From Lacinutrix mariniflava (lineage in GTDB: Bacteria > Bacteroidota > Bacteroidia > Flavobacteriales > Flavobacteriaceae), in assembly GCF_001418015.1 (NCBI RefSeq), contig NZ_LIQG01000017.1:124001-188000 (forward strand): DNA of 64,000 nucleotides, read 5' to 3'. Shown here in pieces: positions 8,096 through 17,293 of this stretch. The translations under genes were made by a program, and so were the position numbers. The notes beneath the pieces were generated by a model. The model did no database searches. It saw nothing but the letters and a program-made list of their open reading frames with translations, and was not told the DNA's origin. Positions within the stretch are counted from its first letter, which is position 1. Every line of letters begins with the position of its first letter.

Positions 8096-9930
8096 AAAAT
8101 TCAATTTACACAATAGTAGTACTGCTAGTCATTGTATTAGTAGGATGTAAGGACAAAGAAGTGCCAAAAGTTTCAACAGATAAAGAAAGTGAGGAGCTAA
8201 TTACTAACGATTTTTCTGTAGCTATAAAATGGGAATTAGACGGGTTTAAAATGCCGGAATCTGTGTATGCCTCACCAAATCATAAATGGTTGTATGTTTC
8301 TAACACCAATGGTGCAGCACCTGGTTTTATAAGTCGCGTTTCTAAAGATGGAGTAATTGACAACCTTAATTGGACAACCGGATTAACTGCTCCTACAGGT
8401 TCTGATATTTATAAAAACACCTTGTATGTTGCCGACCAAAAGCAAGTGCATCTTATAAATCTAGATAACGGAAGTATCATAAAAAGTTACACAGACAACG
8501 AAGCAGGTTCTTTAAATGACTTAACCATAAACCAAAAAACAGGACAAGTTTTTATTTCTGATGTACCTGGTGGTAAAATTTACACTATTGAGAATGACAA
8601 ATTAGTGGTGTGGTTACAGTCGGATAAAATTCCGTTTCCGAATGGTGTTTTTGTAGAAAACAACACGTTGGTTGTTGCTAATTACGGACTAGAAAATGGA
8701 GAAGGATTAATGCGAAAAGAATGGAAACCTGAAGATTTTGGTTCATTATATAACATTGATATCACCTCTAAAAAGGTAACGTTAATAACTTCTTCAAATA
8801 AAAAAGGAGTGTTTGATGGTGTTACATCTTTTAACGGTGTTTTGCTTGCCAGCAGTAACCCAACAGGACAATTATTCACGTTTGATGGTGATAAAAGCTA
8901 TTTAATTGATGCGTCTTCCAAAGGAATTGCAGACATTAATACGGATGGTGAAATCATTTATGCACCTTATATTTTCGATAATAAATTGATTGCCTACCAG
9001 CCCGTTTCTTGGGATAGAATTACTACTAAAGAAGGTTATATAGAAAAAGGAGCCGACAATTATTATGGTGATGAAGGCGGAACTTCTATTGCGACTAGCG
9101 ATGGAATTATTAAAGGGAATTTTGGTGGACAAGAATTGAAAGGGACTTGGAATTGGGAAGGTGAATATTTCTGTAGAACAAGTACTCTAGGAACAATGGA
9201 TTTAGGTTCAGACTGTATTCAGATTGATGTTACAGATACTAAAATGCGATTAATTTTAAATAAAGGAGCAGGAATGTCTGTGGTTTATGATAAAAAGAAA
9301 GACCCAGAAATTACCATTTTATCAACTTTTAAAATAAAATCGGACAAGATTGATTTGTTTAAAAAGGAAATGCTAGCCAATCAAGATGTGGTGCGTAAAG
9401 AGGCTGGAACTTTAGAAATTAAGTTGTTTCAAGATAAAAACAATCCAGAAAATTTTTTGGTCTTCGGAATAAATGAAGGAGAAAAGACTTTAGAATCTCA
9501 TACGGAAGCAGTAGACAAAAGAGGAATTGCAGATCGCGTAAAATCGGCTTTGATAGAAGCGCCTAAAACCTTGTTTTTAAATAACGAAAAACCATTACCA
9601 ACTAATGATTTTAGTCAAATTAAAGTGGACAATAATGAAGTGTTATTGTTTTTCATTTTTGAAATTAAAGAAGGCTATAAAGAAGAGTTTGTGAAACAAT
9701 TAATAAAGCACACAGAACTTACCAGACAAGAAGAAGGCAACATCCGTTTTGATTTTTACAGCATTAAAGGAAAAGAAAATTCTTTTGCATTGCAACAACG
9801 TTGGAAAAATGATGAAGCTGGTGTTACCCACAGAAAACAATCGTATACACAGGTTACAGATAAATTAATGAAAGAGGCTATTATAGCATCTTCTCAGCAA
9901 GAATTTTTTGTGAATCAGATTGAAAAATAG
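8092..9930 (+). CDS. Lipoprotein: SMP-30/NHL-like propeller, middle module, then two ABM domains
   Basis: This 612-residue lipoprotein (lipobox VLVGC, C19) begins with a propeller (about residues 45-310) closely related to that of 4209-5726, with shared segments such as YVADQKQVHLINLDNG. A middle module of about 90 residues follows (GTWNWEGEYFCRTST ... DLGSDCIQ), with two cysteines; I cannot assign it to a family. Two ABM domains finish the protein (about 405-495 and 510-610). The domain order is the reverse of the other fusion. Strong resemblance in both parts suggests a common toolkit that was shuffled. Confidence 0.8.
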   Translation: MKNSIYTIVVLLVIVLVGCKDKEVPKVSTDKESEELITNDFSVAIKWELDGFKMPESVYASPNHKWLYVSNTNGAAPGFISRVSKDGVIDNLNWTTGLTAPTGSDIYKNTLYVADQKQVHLINLDNGSIIKSYTDNEAGSLNDLTINQKTGQVFISDVPGGKIYTIENDKLVVWLQSDKIPFPNGVFVENNTLVVANYGLENGEGLMRKEWKPEDFGSLYNIDITSKKVTLITSSNKKGVFDGVTSFNGVLLASSNPTGQLFTFDGDKSYLIDASSKGIADINTDGEIIYAPYIFDNKLIAYQPVSWDRITTKEGYIEKGADNYYGDEGGTSIATSDGIIKGNFGGQELKGTWNWEGEYFCRTSTLGTMDLGSDCIQIDVTDTKMRLILNKGAGMSVVYDKKKDPEITILSTFKIKSDKIDLFKKEMLANQDVVRKEAGTLEIKLFQDKNNPENFLVFGINEGEKTLESHTEAVDKRGIADRVKSALIEAPKTLFLNNEKPLPTNDFSQIKVDNNEVLLFFIFEIKEGYKEEFVKQLIKHTELTRQEEGNIRFDFYSIKGKENSFALQQRWKNDEAGVTHRKQSYTQVTDKLMKEAIIASSQQEFFVNQIEK

Positions 9931-9959
9931 AAAAAATTAATTAAGAAAACATACCAAAA

Positions 9960-11450
9960 ATGAAAACACAAGAAGAATTACCTGATTACACCAAAAAAAT
10001 ATTTGTTGGTGGCGAATGGAAAGATGGAAAAGGACCAGTAATAAAAGATATAAATCCTTGGAATCAAGAGGAGTTATTCTCTTTAAACGGTGCCACAGAG
10101 GATGATGTAAATGAAGCTTTTGAAACAGCTGCAATTGCACAAAAAAAATGGGCTGCAGTATTACCTCCAGAAAAGAGCAGAATGATGCAAAAACTAGCTA
10201 CGGTTGTTAGAAATCGTAAACAAGAATTTGCAGAATGGGCACGAAAAGAAGTAGGAGCAACTTTGGCAAAAGGCTATTTTGAAGCTGAGTTAGTAGCTAG
10301 TGTTTTTGAAAGCGCTGTGCATTTACCATTATTAGTAGAAGGTAAAATTTTACCAAGAGATATAGAGGGTAAAGAATCTATTGCAGTTAGAAAACCATTA
10401 GGAGTAATAGGATTAATTTCTCCTTGGAATTTCCCAGGACAATTAACAGCTCGTACTTTAGGACCTGCGTTAGCGGTTGGTAATGCAGTGGTTTTAAAAC
10501 CAGCATCAACATCTATAGTTACTGGAGGATTAATTTTCGCTTCATTTCTAGAAGAAGCAGGTTTCCCAAAAGGATTATTAAGTGTGTTGCCTGGTGGAGG
10601 TGGAACTATTGGTACTGCAATTACAAAGCATCCAATCTCAAAATTAATTTCTTTTACAGGTTCAACTCCGGTTGGTCGTCAAGTAGGGCAAAATGCGTTG
10701 AGTGCAGATATTATTAAAAATATCGAATTAGAATTGGGTGGTAACAGTCCGTTTGTAGTGCTTGAAGATGCAGATATTGATCAAGCTGTAGAAGCTGCTG
10801 CTTGGGGTAAATTTATGAATCAAGGTCAGATTTGTATGGCGATTAACAGAATTATCGTAGAAGATAAAGTCTATGATGAATTCACAGAGAAGTTTATCGC
10901 AAAAGTTAAAACCTTAAAACGTTTGGATATGAATGATCCTGACACGTTTGTAGGACCAATTATAGATCAAGCACAATTTGACACCGTTAAAAATTTAATA
11001 GACGAAGCTAAAGCACAGGGTTATAAAATGGCTTTAGGTGGTGAAGCAGATGGTTTGCATATGCCACCACACGTTTTTGTAGATACAGATGAAAACTGTC
11101 CGTTATTCAAAAACGAGATTTTTGGACCAGCAGTTTCTATTACACGTGCTAAAGATATGGAAGACGCATTGCGTCTAGCTAATGCTACAGATTTTGGTTT
11201 GTCTAGTTCTGTATTTACACAAGACGAAGCTAAAGGAATGGCATTTGCACAAGGTATTGAAGCAGGTATGACACATATTAACGATCAGCCCGTAAATGAT
11301 AGTGCTTATGCACCATTTGGTGGCGTTAAAAACTCAGGATTAGGTCGTTTTAATGGACAATGGGGTGTAAAATCGTTTACCGTAGCACATTGGATTACTA
11401 TTCAAAAAACACCAAGAAAGTATCCTTTTAAGGCATCAGATTTTCAATAG
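9960..11450 (+). CDS. Aldehyde dehydrogenase (NAD(P)+-dependent)
   Basis: This 496-residue enzyme of the aldehyde dehydrogenase superfamily oxidises an aldehyde to the acid. Visible motifs are the Rossmann segment PWNFPGQLTARTLGPALAVGNAV, GFTGSTPVGR-like SFTGSTPVGR, the catalytic glutamate in ELELGGNSPF and the catalytic cysteine in NQGQICMAINR. Length is normal. It closes the HxlR-linked cluster, 29 bp after the propeller-ABM gene, and probably clears an aldehyde made or met by the pathway. Its stop codon runs into the ABM remnant that follows. Confidence 0.93.
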   Translation: MKTQEELPDYTKKIFVGGEWKDGKGPVIKDINPWNQEELFSLNGATEDDVNEAFETAAIAQKKWAAVLPPEKSRMMQKLATVVRNRKQEFAEWARKEVGATLAKGYFEAELVASVFESAVHLPLLVEGKILPRDIEGKESIAVRKPLGVIGLISPWNFPGQLTARTLGPALAVGNAVVLKPASTSIVTGGLIFASFLEEAGFPKGLLSVLPGGGGTIGTAITKHPISKLISFTGSTPVGRQVGQNALSADIIKNIELELGGNSPFVVLEDADIDQAVEAAAWGKFMNQGQICMAINRIIVEDKVYDEFTEKFIAKVKTLKRLDMNDPDTFVGPIIDQAQFDTVKNLIDEAKAQGYKMALGGEADGLHMPPHVFVDTDENCPLFKNEIFGPAVSITRAKDMEDALRLANATDFGLSSSVFTQDEAKGMAFAQGIEAGMTHINDQPVNDSAYAPFGGVKNSGLGRFNGQWGVKSFTVAHWITIQKTPRKYPFKASDFQ

Positions 11451-11524
11451 AAACAGGTAAAGTCTTATTTGTAACATTAGAAAGCCCTATTCTTGAATAT
11501 TTACATCAAAAAAGTGTATTGTAA
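11450..11524 (+). pseudogene. Remnant of the 3' end of a paired-ABM gene
   Basis: In the frame beginning at 11450 the DNA encodes ETGKVLFVTLESPILEYLHQ plus four residues and a stop. The intact gene at 7469-8095 ends ETGKVLSETLERPIPEYLHQ plus four residues. About 16 of the first 20 positions agree, and the DNA is alignable. No start or upstream ABM sequence is left; the preceding DNA is the aldehyde dehydrogenase gene. This is best explained by deletion of a further ABM copy, or by duplication of only a 3' fragment. Confidence 0.75.
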
Positions 11525-11723
11525 ACACTATTGAACATTAAATATAAGATCTTTTTTTACTAAACTGACTTATGTCATTTGTGGGGCTTTTATTGAAGAC
11601 TAGTTTCGCCAATATAAGCTTTAAGCATATGACTAAGTTTAGTAATTAAAGACAGTCATCAATATGGCTTCAGAGTAATACATATGATAATAGTATAATT
11701 AAAAATCGTTAAGATTTTCTAAG
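11525..11723 (+). promoter_or_regulatory. Leader of porin-aspT-asdA operon with perfect inverted repeat
   Basis: The spacer holds TGACTTATGTCA (11566-11577), an exact TGAC-N4-GTCA palindrome of the kind bound by Crp/Fnr-type regulators. A Crp/Fnr gene lies elsewhere in the window at 54993. No clear TAnnTTTG element could be assigned. Confidence 0.4.
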
Positions 11724-12998
11724 ATGCCAAAACCAAAAAAAATGACAACCAACTTTAAAATAGTAGTAACTTTTTGCTTTACAATGCTAGGTGCTTATGC
11801 CTTTGCACAAGATAGCGTAGATACACTATCCGTAAATCAACAAAATAATACAAAAGACAATCAGGATCCGCTTCCGGTTAGAGAAAAAAGGAGTCGTTAT
11901 AAAGAGAATCGGAAATCAAAGAAAATATCACTCGATTTTATAGGTTATATTAAGCTAATTGGCGGATTAGATTTAGGGAATATTCAAAATACTAGCGAGT
12001 TTTATCCTAGTAAAATTCCGATTTATCCAACTTTGCGTGAAGAAAAACCGCGTAGTTTTTTAGATGCTAGACAAACACGACTTGCTGTAGATGGTAAGTA
12101 TGAAGTATCAGATACTGAGAAAATTCACATTTATGTAGAAATGGATTTTTTCAACACAGAAGCTGCAACCAGCTTTGTACCACATTTACGCCATGCTTAC
12201 GGAGAATATAAAGGGTTTTTAATTGGTCAAACGTGGAGTACCATGAAAAACACGTCAGCTTTTCCTGTACAAGTAGATTTCGAAGGACCAAATAGTATTA
12301 CGGGACCTAGAAATCCAATGATTAGATATACACAGTCCATTAATAACAAGTATTCTTATGCTGTAGCTTTAGAAACGCATAGTGAAGATTATACACCTTT
12401 TGATGTTAATATAGATGACAGCATGGCTTTTTTATATGTTCCAGATTTAATAGGATATATACAAAAGAACGGTAACTGGGGAAACCTTAGACTAACAGGG
12501 ATTCTTAAAAATATGTCATATACAAATACCAGCTCAGATGCTATTAAAAGCATAACTAGTGGAGGTGCAGCGGTTTCTGGTATCGTTAAATTTTTAAATA
12601 GAAAAGAAATTAATGATGATATTAGATTTAGCTACACGTATGGAGTTGGTATTGCACATTACATAAACGATTTAAGAGGTCAAGGTTTGGATGCCGCACC
12701 AGATAATAATGATGATATGTCACCAATACCTGCTATGGGAGGATTTCTAGCCTACAAGCATGCATGGAGTAAAACAGCGACGTCTAGTGCTGTTTTTAGC
12801 TTTACGAGTATTGATAATTCTGATTATACAGAAGATAGTATGTATGATTTTTCTACGTATGGTGCAGTAAATTATATGTGGTCTCCTGTAGATAGATTGG
12901 ATTATGGAATAGAACTTATTTACGGAAAAAATCAAAATAAATTAGGTGATAACGGCGTAGGGTATCGTGCCCAGTTCATGGCAATCTACCACCTGTAA
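11724..12998 (+). CDS. Outer-membrane porin (DcaP-like)
   Basis: This is a 424-residue exported protein. The signal peptide ends AYAFAQ; the ATG at 11742 is an alternative start that leaves the signal peptide intact. The mature part is rich in alternating beta strands. Segments such as DARQTRLAVDGKYEV, YGEYKGFLIGQTWSTM and GPRNPMIRYTQ are typical of DcaP-like or phosphate-selective porins. It probably carries a small anion over the outer membrane. The position 36 bp before aspT suggests that aspartate or a related dicarboxylate is the cargo; this is inference. Confidence 0.82.
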   Translation: MPKPKKMTTNFKIVVTFCFTMLGAYAFAQDSVDTLSVNQQNNTKDNQDPLPVREKRSRYKENRKSKKISLDFIGYIKLIGGLDLGNIQNTSEFYPSKIPIYPTLREEKPRSFLDARQTRLAVDGKYEVSDTEKIHIYVEMDFFNTEAATSFVPHLRHAYGEYKGFLIGQTWSTMKNTSAFPVQVDFEGPNSITGPRNPMIRYTQSINNKYSYAVALETHSEDYTPFDVNIDDSMAFLYVPDLIGYIQKNGNWGNLRLTGILKNMSYTNTSSDAIKSITSGGAAVSGIVKFLNRKEINDDIRFSYTYGVGIAHYINDLRGQGLDAAPDNNDDMSPIPAMGGFLAYKHAWSKTATSSAVFSFTSIDNSDYTEDSMYDFSTYGAVNYMWSPVDRLDYGIELIYGKNQNKLGDNGVGYRAQFMAIYHL

Positions 12999-13034
12999 TC
13001 TAATTACAAATCAGTACTAAAATTAAAACATATT

Positions 13035-14732
13035 ATGGAAATTATTTACAATACACTCAGAAATTTCCCTTATCTCACCTTGTTTTTAGCAATTGCTATT
13101 GGGTATTTTGTAGGGAAGTTTAAAATTGGAAAATTCACCCTTGGTGGTGTAGCAGGTACATTAATTATGGCTGTAGTTATTGGTCAAGTTGGTGGGTTTG
13201 AAATTAGTGGAGAAGTTAAAAGTCTCTTCTTTGCTTTGTTTATTTTTATGGTAGGTTATTTAGGCGGTCCGCAATTTTTTGCTTCATTAAAATTATCTTC
13301 TTTAAAGTTTTTAGTAGCCGCCTTTTCAATGACGGTTTTAGGATTATTAGCAGTAGTCGGTCTTTCAATGTGGATGGGTCTTGACAAAGGTATGGCTGCC
13401 GGATTGGCTGCAGGAGGATTAACTCAATCTGCAATAATTGGTACAGCAGGAGAAGCGATAGATAAATTGGGATTAGCCACAGAGGTAGCCAAAATTATGA
13501 AAACAAACGTAGCTGTTGGTTATTCAATTACTTACATCTTTGGTTCTATCGGACCAATTTTAATGGTCTCTTTTATTCCAATAGTAATGAAATGGGATAT
13601 TAGAGCAGAGGCTAAAAAACTAGCGGCAAAACTTGGTGGTAGTAAAGAAATGGTAGAAGGCGAATTTGATCCCATCAAAAGAGTAGATACTAGAGTATTC
13701 AAAACTTCAAAAACATCAAAGTATTTGAGTAAAACAGTTCAAGATTTTGAAGCTGATTTTAATTCTAATTTAACGGTAGAGCTTGTTATTAGCGATGGTA
13801 AAAACATAGAGCCTACAGTAGATTTTCAAATTAAAGAAGGCGATATTTTATTTGTAACAGGATTAATAACTGCCTTTTCTAATGCTAGTAATACTTTAGG
13901 TGAAGAGATTTCAGAAATTGGAGCAAACATTGATTTTACAGAAGAGCAAAGACACGTTATTATTTCAAATAAAAAACTACAAGGCAAGACTTTAGCTGAA
14001 ATCCGTAAGCAATTAGGTCTAACTAAAACACACGGTGTTTATATAAATAGCATTGTTAGAATGTCTCATGAATTAGCGGTTTTAGATAATACTGAAATTC
14101 ATGCTGGTGACGAAATAACATTGGTTGGTAAGACCAAAGACTTAGATAGAATAGAAAAAGAAATAGGATATAAGCCAACGTCAATCAATAGTACAGATTT
14201 TATAGTCTTTGGTTTAGGTATGGTCGTTGGTTATTTAATCGGCGAAATTAATTTTGATATCAATGGAACAAACGTTGCGTTAGGCTCAGGATTAGGCTGT
14301 TTAGTTTCTGGTTTAATCATTGGTTTTTTAAGAACAAAACACCCAAAAATGGGAGGTATAAACGTTGGTGCTGCTAGTTTTATTCAAACTTTCGGACTTG
14401 CTGTTTTTGTAGGTATCGTTGGCTTAAATGCTGGTGCTCCTGCTTTTCAAGCTATTCTAAAAAGCGGTATTACCTTATTCCTTTTAGGAATTTTAGTAAC
14501 AATGATACCTATGATTGTTCAGTTTATTATGAACTTCTATATTTTAAAAATAAGAAATCCTGTAGAAGCTTTAGGTGTACTTGTTGGAAGTAAAAGTGCC
14601 AATCCAGCATTCTCATCTCTATTAGATAAAACACAAAACGCAACACCAACGCCAACATTTACAATGACATACGCGGTGGCAAATATATTTTTAACACTTT
14701 GGGGACCAATAATTATTGCATTGATGCCTTAA
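13035..14732 (+). CDS. aspT: Aspartate:alanine antiporter (AspT family)
   Basis: This 565-residue inner-membrane transporter is built as two Asp-Al_Ex membrane halves of about five segments each, separated by two RCK_C/TrkA_C domains (about residues 215-300 and 305-385). AspT exchanges external aspartate for internal alanine. Coupled to aspartate decarboxylation this consumes a cytosolic proton and builds proton motive force. The adjacent asdA gene (18 bp downstream) supports this specificity, which sequence family alone would not prove. Confidence 0.88.
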   Translation: MEIIYNTLRNFPYLTLFLAIAIGYFVGKFKIGKFTLGGVAGTLIMAVVIGQVGGFEISGEVKSLFFALFIFMVGYLGGPQFFASLKLSSLKFLVAAFSMTVLGLLAVVGLSMWMGLDKGMAAGLAAGGLTQSAIIGTAGEAIDKLGLATEVAKIMKTNVAVGYSITYIFGSIGPILMVSFIPIVMKWDIRAEAKKLAAKLGGSKEMVEGEFDPIKRVDTRVFKTSKTSKYLSKTVQDFEADFNSNLTVELVISDGKNIEPTVDFQIKEGDILFVTGLITAFSNASNTLGEEISEIGANIDFTEEQRHVIISNKKLQGKTLAEIRKQLGLTKTHGVYINSIVRMSHELAVLDNTEIHAGDEITLVGKTKDLDRIEKEIGYKPTSINSTDFIVFGLGMVVGYLIGEINFDINGTNVALGSGLGCLVSGLIIGFLRTKHPKMGGINVGAASFIQTFGLAVFVGIVGLNAGAPAFQAILKSGITLFLLGILVTMIPMIVQFIMNFYILKIRNPVEALGVLVGSKSANPAFSSLLDKTQNATPTPTFTMTYAVANIFLTLWGPIIIALMP

Positions 14733-14750
14733 ATTATAAAACACATTATA

Positions 14751-16346
14751 ATGAAAAAACAAGAAGAAGTAGAACTTAATACGTTAAGTCCGTTTGAAGT
14801 AAAAGATACACTAATTAAATTAGCGAAATCTAATCATCAACATTCAATGATTAATGCAGGTAGAGGTAATCCAAACTGGATTGCAACAAAGCCTAGAGAT
14901 GCCTTTTTTCAACTTGGTTTATTTGGTTTAGAAGAAAGTAAAAGACAATTTCAGGAACTAGACGGTTTTGGTGGTATTACAGATAAAGATGGTATTACAA
15001 AAAGATTTCAAGCGTATTTAGCTTTAAATAAAAATGTTATTGGGTTACGTTATTTAAATGACTTATTTCAATTTGCTGTAGCTAATTATGGTATTGATTC
15101 AGACGATTTAATGTTTGAATGGGTTAATGGTATTATAGGAAATAATTATCCAGAACCAGGACGCATGTTAAAGCATTCTGAAACTATAGCTCATGCTTAT
15201 TTAATGAAAGAAATGAGCGCAGGAGCAACACCTCCAGAATCAAAATATGATGTATTTGCTACAGAAGGTGGTACAGCTGCAATGGTTTACATATTCAATT
15301 CTTTAAAAGCCAACAAGTTTTTAAAAGCAGGAGATACCATTGCTATTGGGACGCCTATTTTTACGCCTTATTTTGAAATGCCAGCGTTAAAAGATTACGA
15401 TTTAAAAATGGTCTTGATTAATGCAGACGAAAACGATAACTGGCAAATTCCAGATTCTGAAATCGATAAACTTAAGGATACCAAAGTAAAAGCATTCTTT
15501 TTGGTAAATCCAAGTAATCCGCCATCAGTAAAATTAAGTGAGTCTACTTTAGATAAAATTGCCAAAATAGCAAAAGATAGAGAAGACTTGATTTTATTGA
15601 CTGATGATGTTTATGGATCATTTACAGAAAACTTTACATCACTAGCAATTAAAGCTCCAGAGAGTACCATTTTAGTGTATTCTTATTCAAAATATTTTGG
15701 AGCTACAGGTTGGAGACTTGGTGTAATAGCATTAAATGAAAATAATAATTTTGATAAAATGTTAGCCAAACTTCCTGAGGAAGATAAAGTAGAATTGCGA
15801 GAGCGTTATGGAACTATTTCATTAAATCCAGATGGTATAAAAATGATAGATCGTTTTGTTGCAGATAGTCGTAGTGTAGCTTTAAATCACACTGCTGGTT
15901 TATCTACACCACAACAAATTCAAATGTCTTTATTCTCTTTAGCAACTTTAATTGATACTGAAAATAAGTATAAAAAAGATGTAAAAAAATTGGTTAGAAA
16001 TAGATATGATAAACTTTATAAAGACTTACCTGGTAAACCATTAATATCTGAAGATAATAAGAATGCAGCATATTATTACACCTTGGTAGATTTCTTGAAT
16101 TTAGCTAGAGATAAATATAATGAAGCGTTTAGTAAATGGGTTGGCGAGAATTATAACGCTTTAGATCCAGTAATTCGTTTGGCAGAAGAAGAGTCTATTG
16201 TAGCTATGCCAGGTGGTGGTTTTGACGGTCCCGATTGGACTATTAGATTCTCACTTGCTAACTCTTATTCTGAAGATTTTGAAAAAATAAGCATTTTAAT
16301 AAATGATATTATTGATGAATATTATGATGAATTTCAGAATAAATAA
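14751..16346 (+). CDS. asdA: Aspartate 4-decarboxylase (bifunctional aspartate aminotransferase)
   Basis: This 531-residue fold-type-I PLP enzyme converts L-aspartate to L-alanine and CO2. The length matches AsdA/AspD enzymes and is longer than ordinary aminotransferases. The PLP lysine is in YSYSKYFGATGWRLG (about residue 314). FFLVNPSNPPSVKLS and LLTDDVYGSF match the cofactor pocket. Encoded directly after aspT, it forms the classic decarboxylation/antiport pair. The operon ends in a strong hairpin at 16421-16456. Confidence 0.92.
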   Translation: MKKQEEVELNTLSPFEVKDTLIKLAKSNHQHSMINAGRGNPNWIATKPRDAFFQLGLFGLEESKRQFQELDGFGGITDKDGITKRFQAYLALNKNVIGLRYLNDLFQFAVANYGIDSDDLMFEWVNGIIGNNYPEPGRMLKHSETIAHAYLMKEMSAGATPPESKYDVFATEGGTAAMVYIFNSLKANKFLKAGDTIAIGTPIFTPYFEMPALKDYDLKMVLINADENDNWQIPDSEIDKLKDTKVKAFFLVNPSNPPSVKLSESTLDKIAKIAKDREDLILLTDDVYGSFTENFTSLAIKAPESTILVYSYSKYFGATGWRLGVIALNENNNFDKMLAKLPEEDKVELRERYGTISLNPDGIKMIDRFVADSRSVALNHTAGLSTPQQIQMSLFSLATLIDTENKYKKDVKKLVRNRYDKLYKDLPGKPLISEDNKNAAYYYTLVDFLNLARDKYNEAFSKWVGENYNALDPVIRLAEEESIVAMPGGGFDGPDWTIRFSLANSYSEDFEKISILINDIIDEYYDEFQNK

Positions 16347-16420
16347 AACACAAAATTATTTAAGATTCCGTATTTTTAATTAAAGGTTATTAGTACCTTA
16401 AATAAGAAGACAGTATATTT

Positions 16421-16456
16421 AAATGCTGAGATTAATTTTTATTAATCTCAGCATTT
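16421..16456. terminator. Terminator after asdA
   Basis: A perfect 15-bp stem (AAATGCTGAGATTAA) with a 6-nt loop TTTTTA follows the asdA stop by about 75 bp. The T run after the stem is weak, but the stem is strong and symmetric. Confidence 0.75.
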
Positions 16457-16584
16457 CTTATATTATAAAACAAAAGAGGTTTATCCTTGATTTTTAGAGT
16501 TTTAAATAATTAGAAAATAAGTTAAAATTACTTTGGTAGTATAGAAGTAATTTAATTTTTTTGCAGATTAAAATTTCACAATTA

Positions 16585-17208
16585 ATGGATAACTTAATTA
16601 CATTTTCAATTACCGTATTTACAGGTTTTTTTGCTATAACAAACCCTATATCAAACATGACTGTTTTTGTGTCTTTAACCAAAGGTGCAGATAAAGTAAC
16701 AAAAAGAGCAATTAATAAAAAAGCAAATATTATAGCCTTTATAATTGTAACGGTTTTTATTCTTTTAGGTAAATATATTTTTGAGTTATTTAACATTAGT
16801 ATTCCAGCATTTAAAATAACAGGAGGTATTTTAATATTTTTTATCGGTTTTGATATGTTACAATCAAAACAGTCGAATGTTAAAAGCTTAAATAATGTAC
16901 ATATAGACGAAGATATTGCGGTTTCACCGTTAGCTATTCCTATTTTAGCAGGACCAGGAACCATTGTAACTGCTATGAATTTTGTATCTAATGCAGCACC
17001 GTTACAAATGTTTTTAGTAATTGCTATTTTTGGATTTATGAGCTTGTTAACCTTTTTTACATTTAAATTAAGCGATCTTATTGTTAAATTAGTGGGACAT
17101 AATGTAATTTCTGTAATAGGAAAAATAATGGGTTTAATAATAGCCATTATAGGTACTGGTATGATTATACAAGGAATTAAAATTTCTTTTGATTTAATAG
17201 CTAAATAG
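16585..17208 (+). CDS. MarC-family integral membrane protein
   Basis: This is a member of the MarC/UPF0056 family of six-helix membrane proteins with unsettled function. I choose ATG 16585 (MDNLITFSITVFTGFFAITNP, 207 residues), since family members begin just before the first helix. A TTG at 16561 would add eight residues. Conserved blocks NPISNMTVFVSLT and PLAIPILAGPGTIVTAMN are present. The gene is flanked by the asdA terminator and the KefF-like gene, and seems independent of both. A 217-residue antisense frame over it is a shadow. Confidence 0.85.
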   Translation: MDNLITFSITVFTGFFAITNPISNMTVFVSLTKGADKVTKRAINKKANIIAFIIVTVFILLGKYIFELFNISIPAFKITGGILIFFIGFDMLQSKQSNVKSLNNVHIDEDIAVSPLAIPILAGPGTIVTAMNFVSNAAPLQMFLVIAIFGFMSLLTFFTFKLSDLIVKLVGHNVISVIGKIMGLIIAIIGTGMIIQGIKISFDLIAK

Positions 17209-17293
17209 AATTATAAGCTTTAACCAAACATTTTAGCCATGGTCGTGGTTCATTTTTTATAGCGATAAGAATAAATTTTAGACACCAAATAAA

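Noticed and set aside
16494-17147. 217-residue minus-strand ORF opposite MarC
   Set aside because: It is the antisense of a conserved membrane-protein gene, has biased composition expected from a shadow frame and no domain signature.
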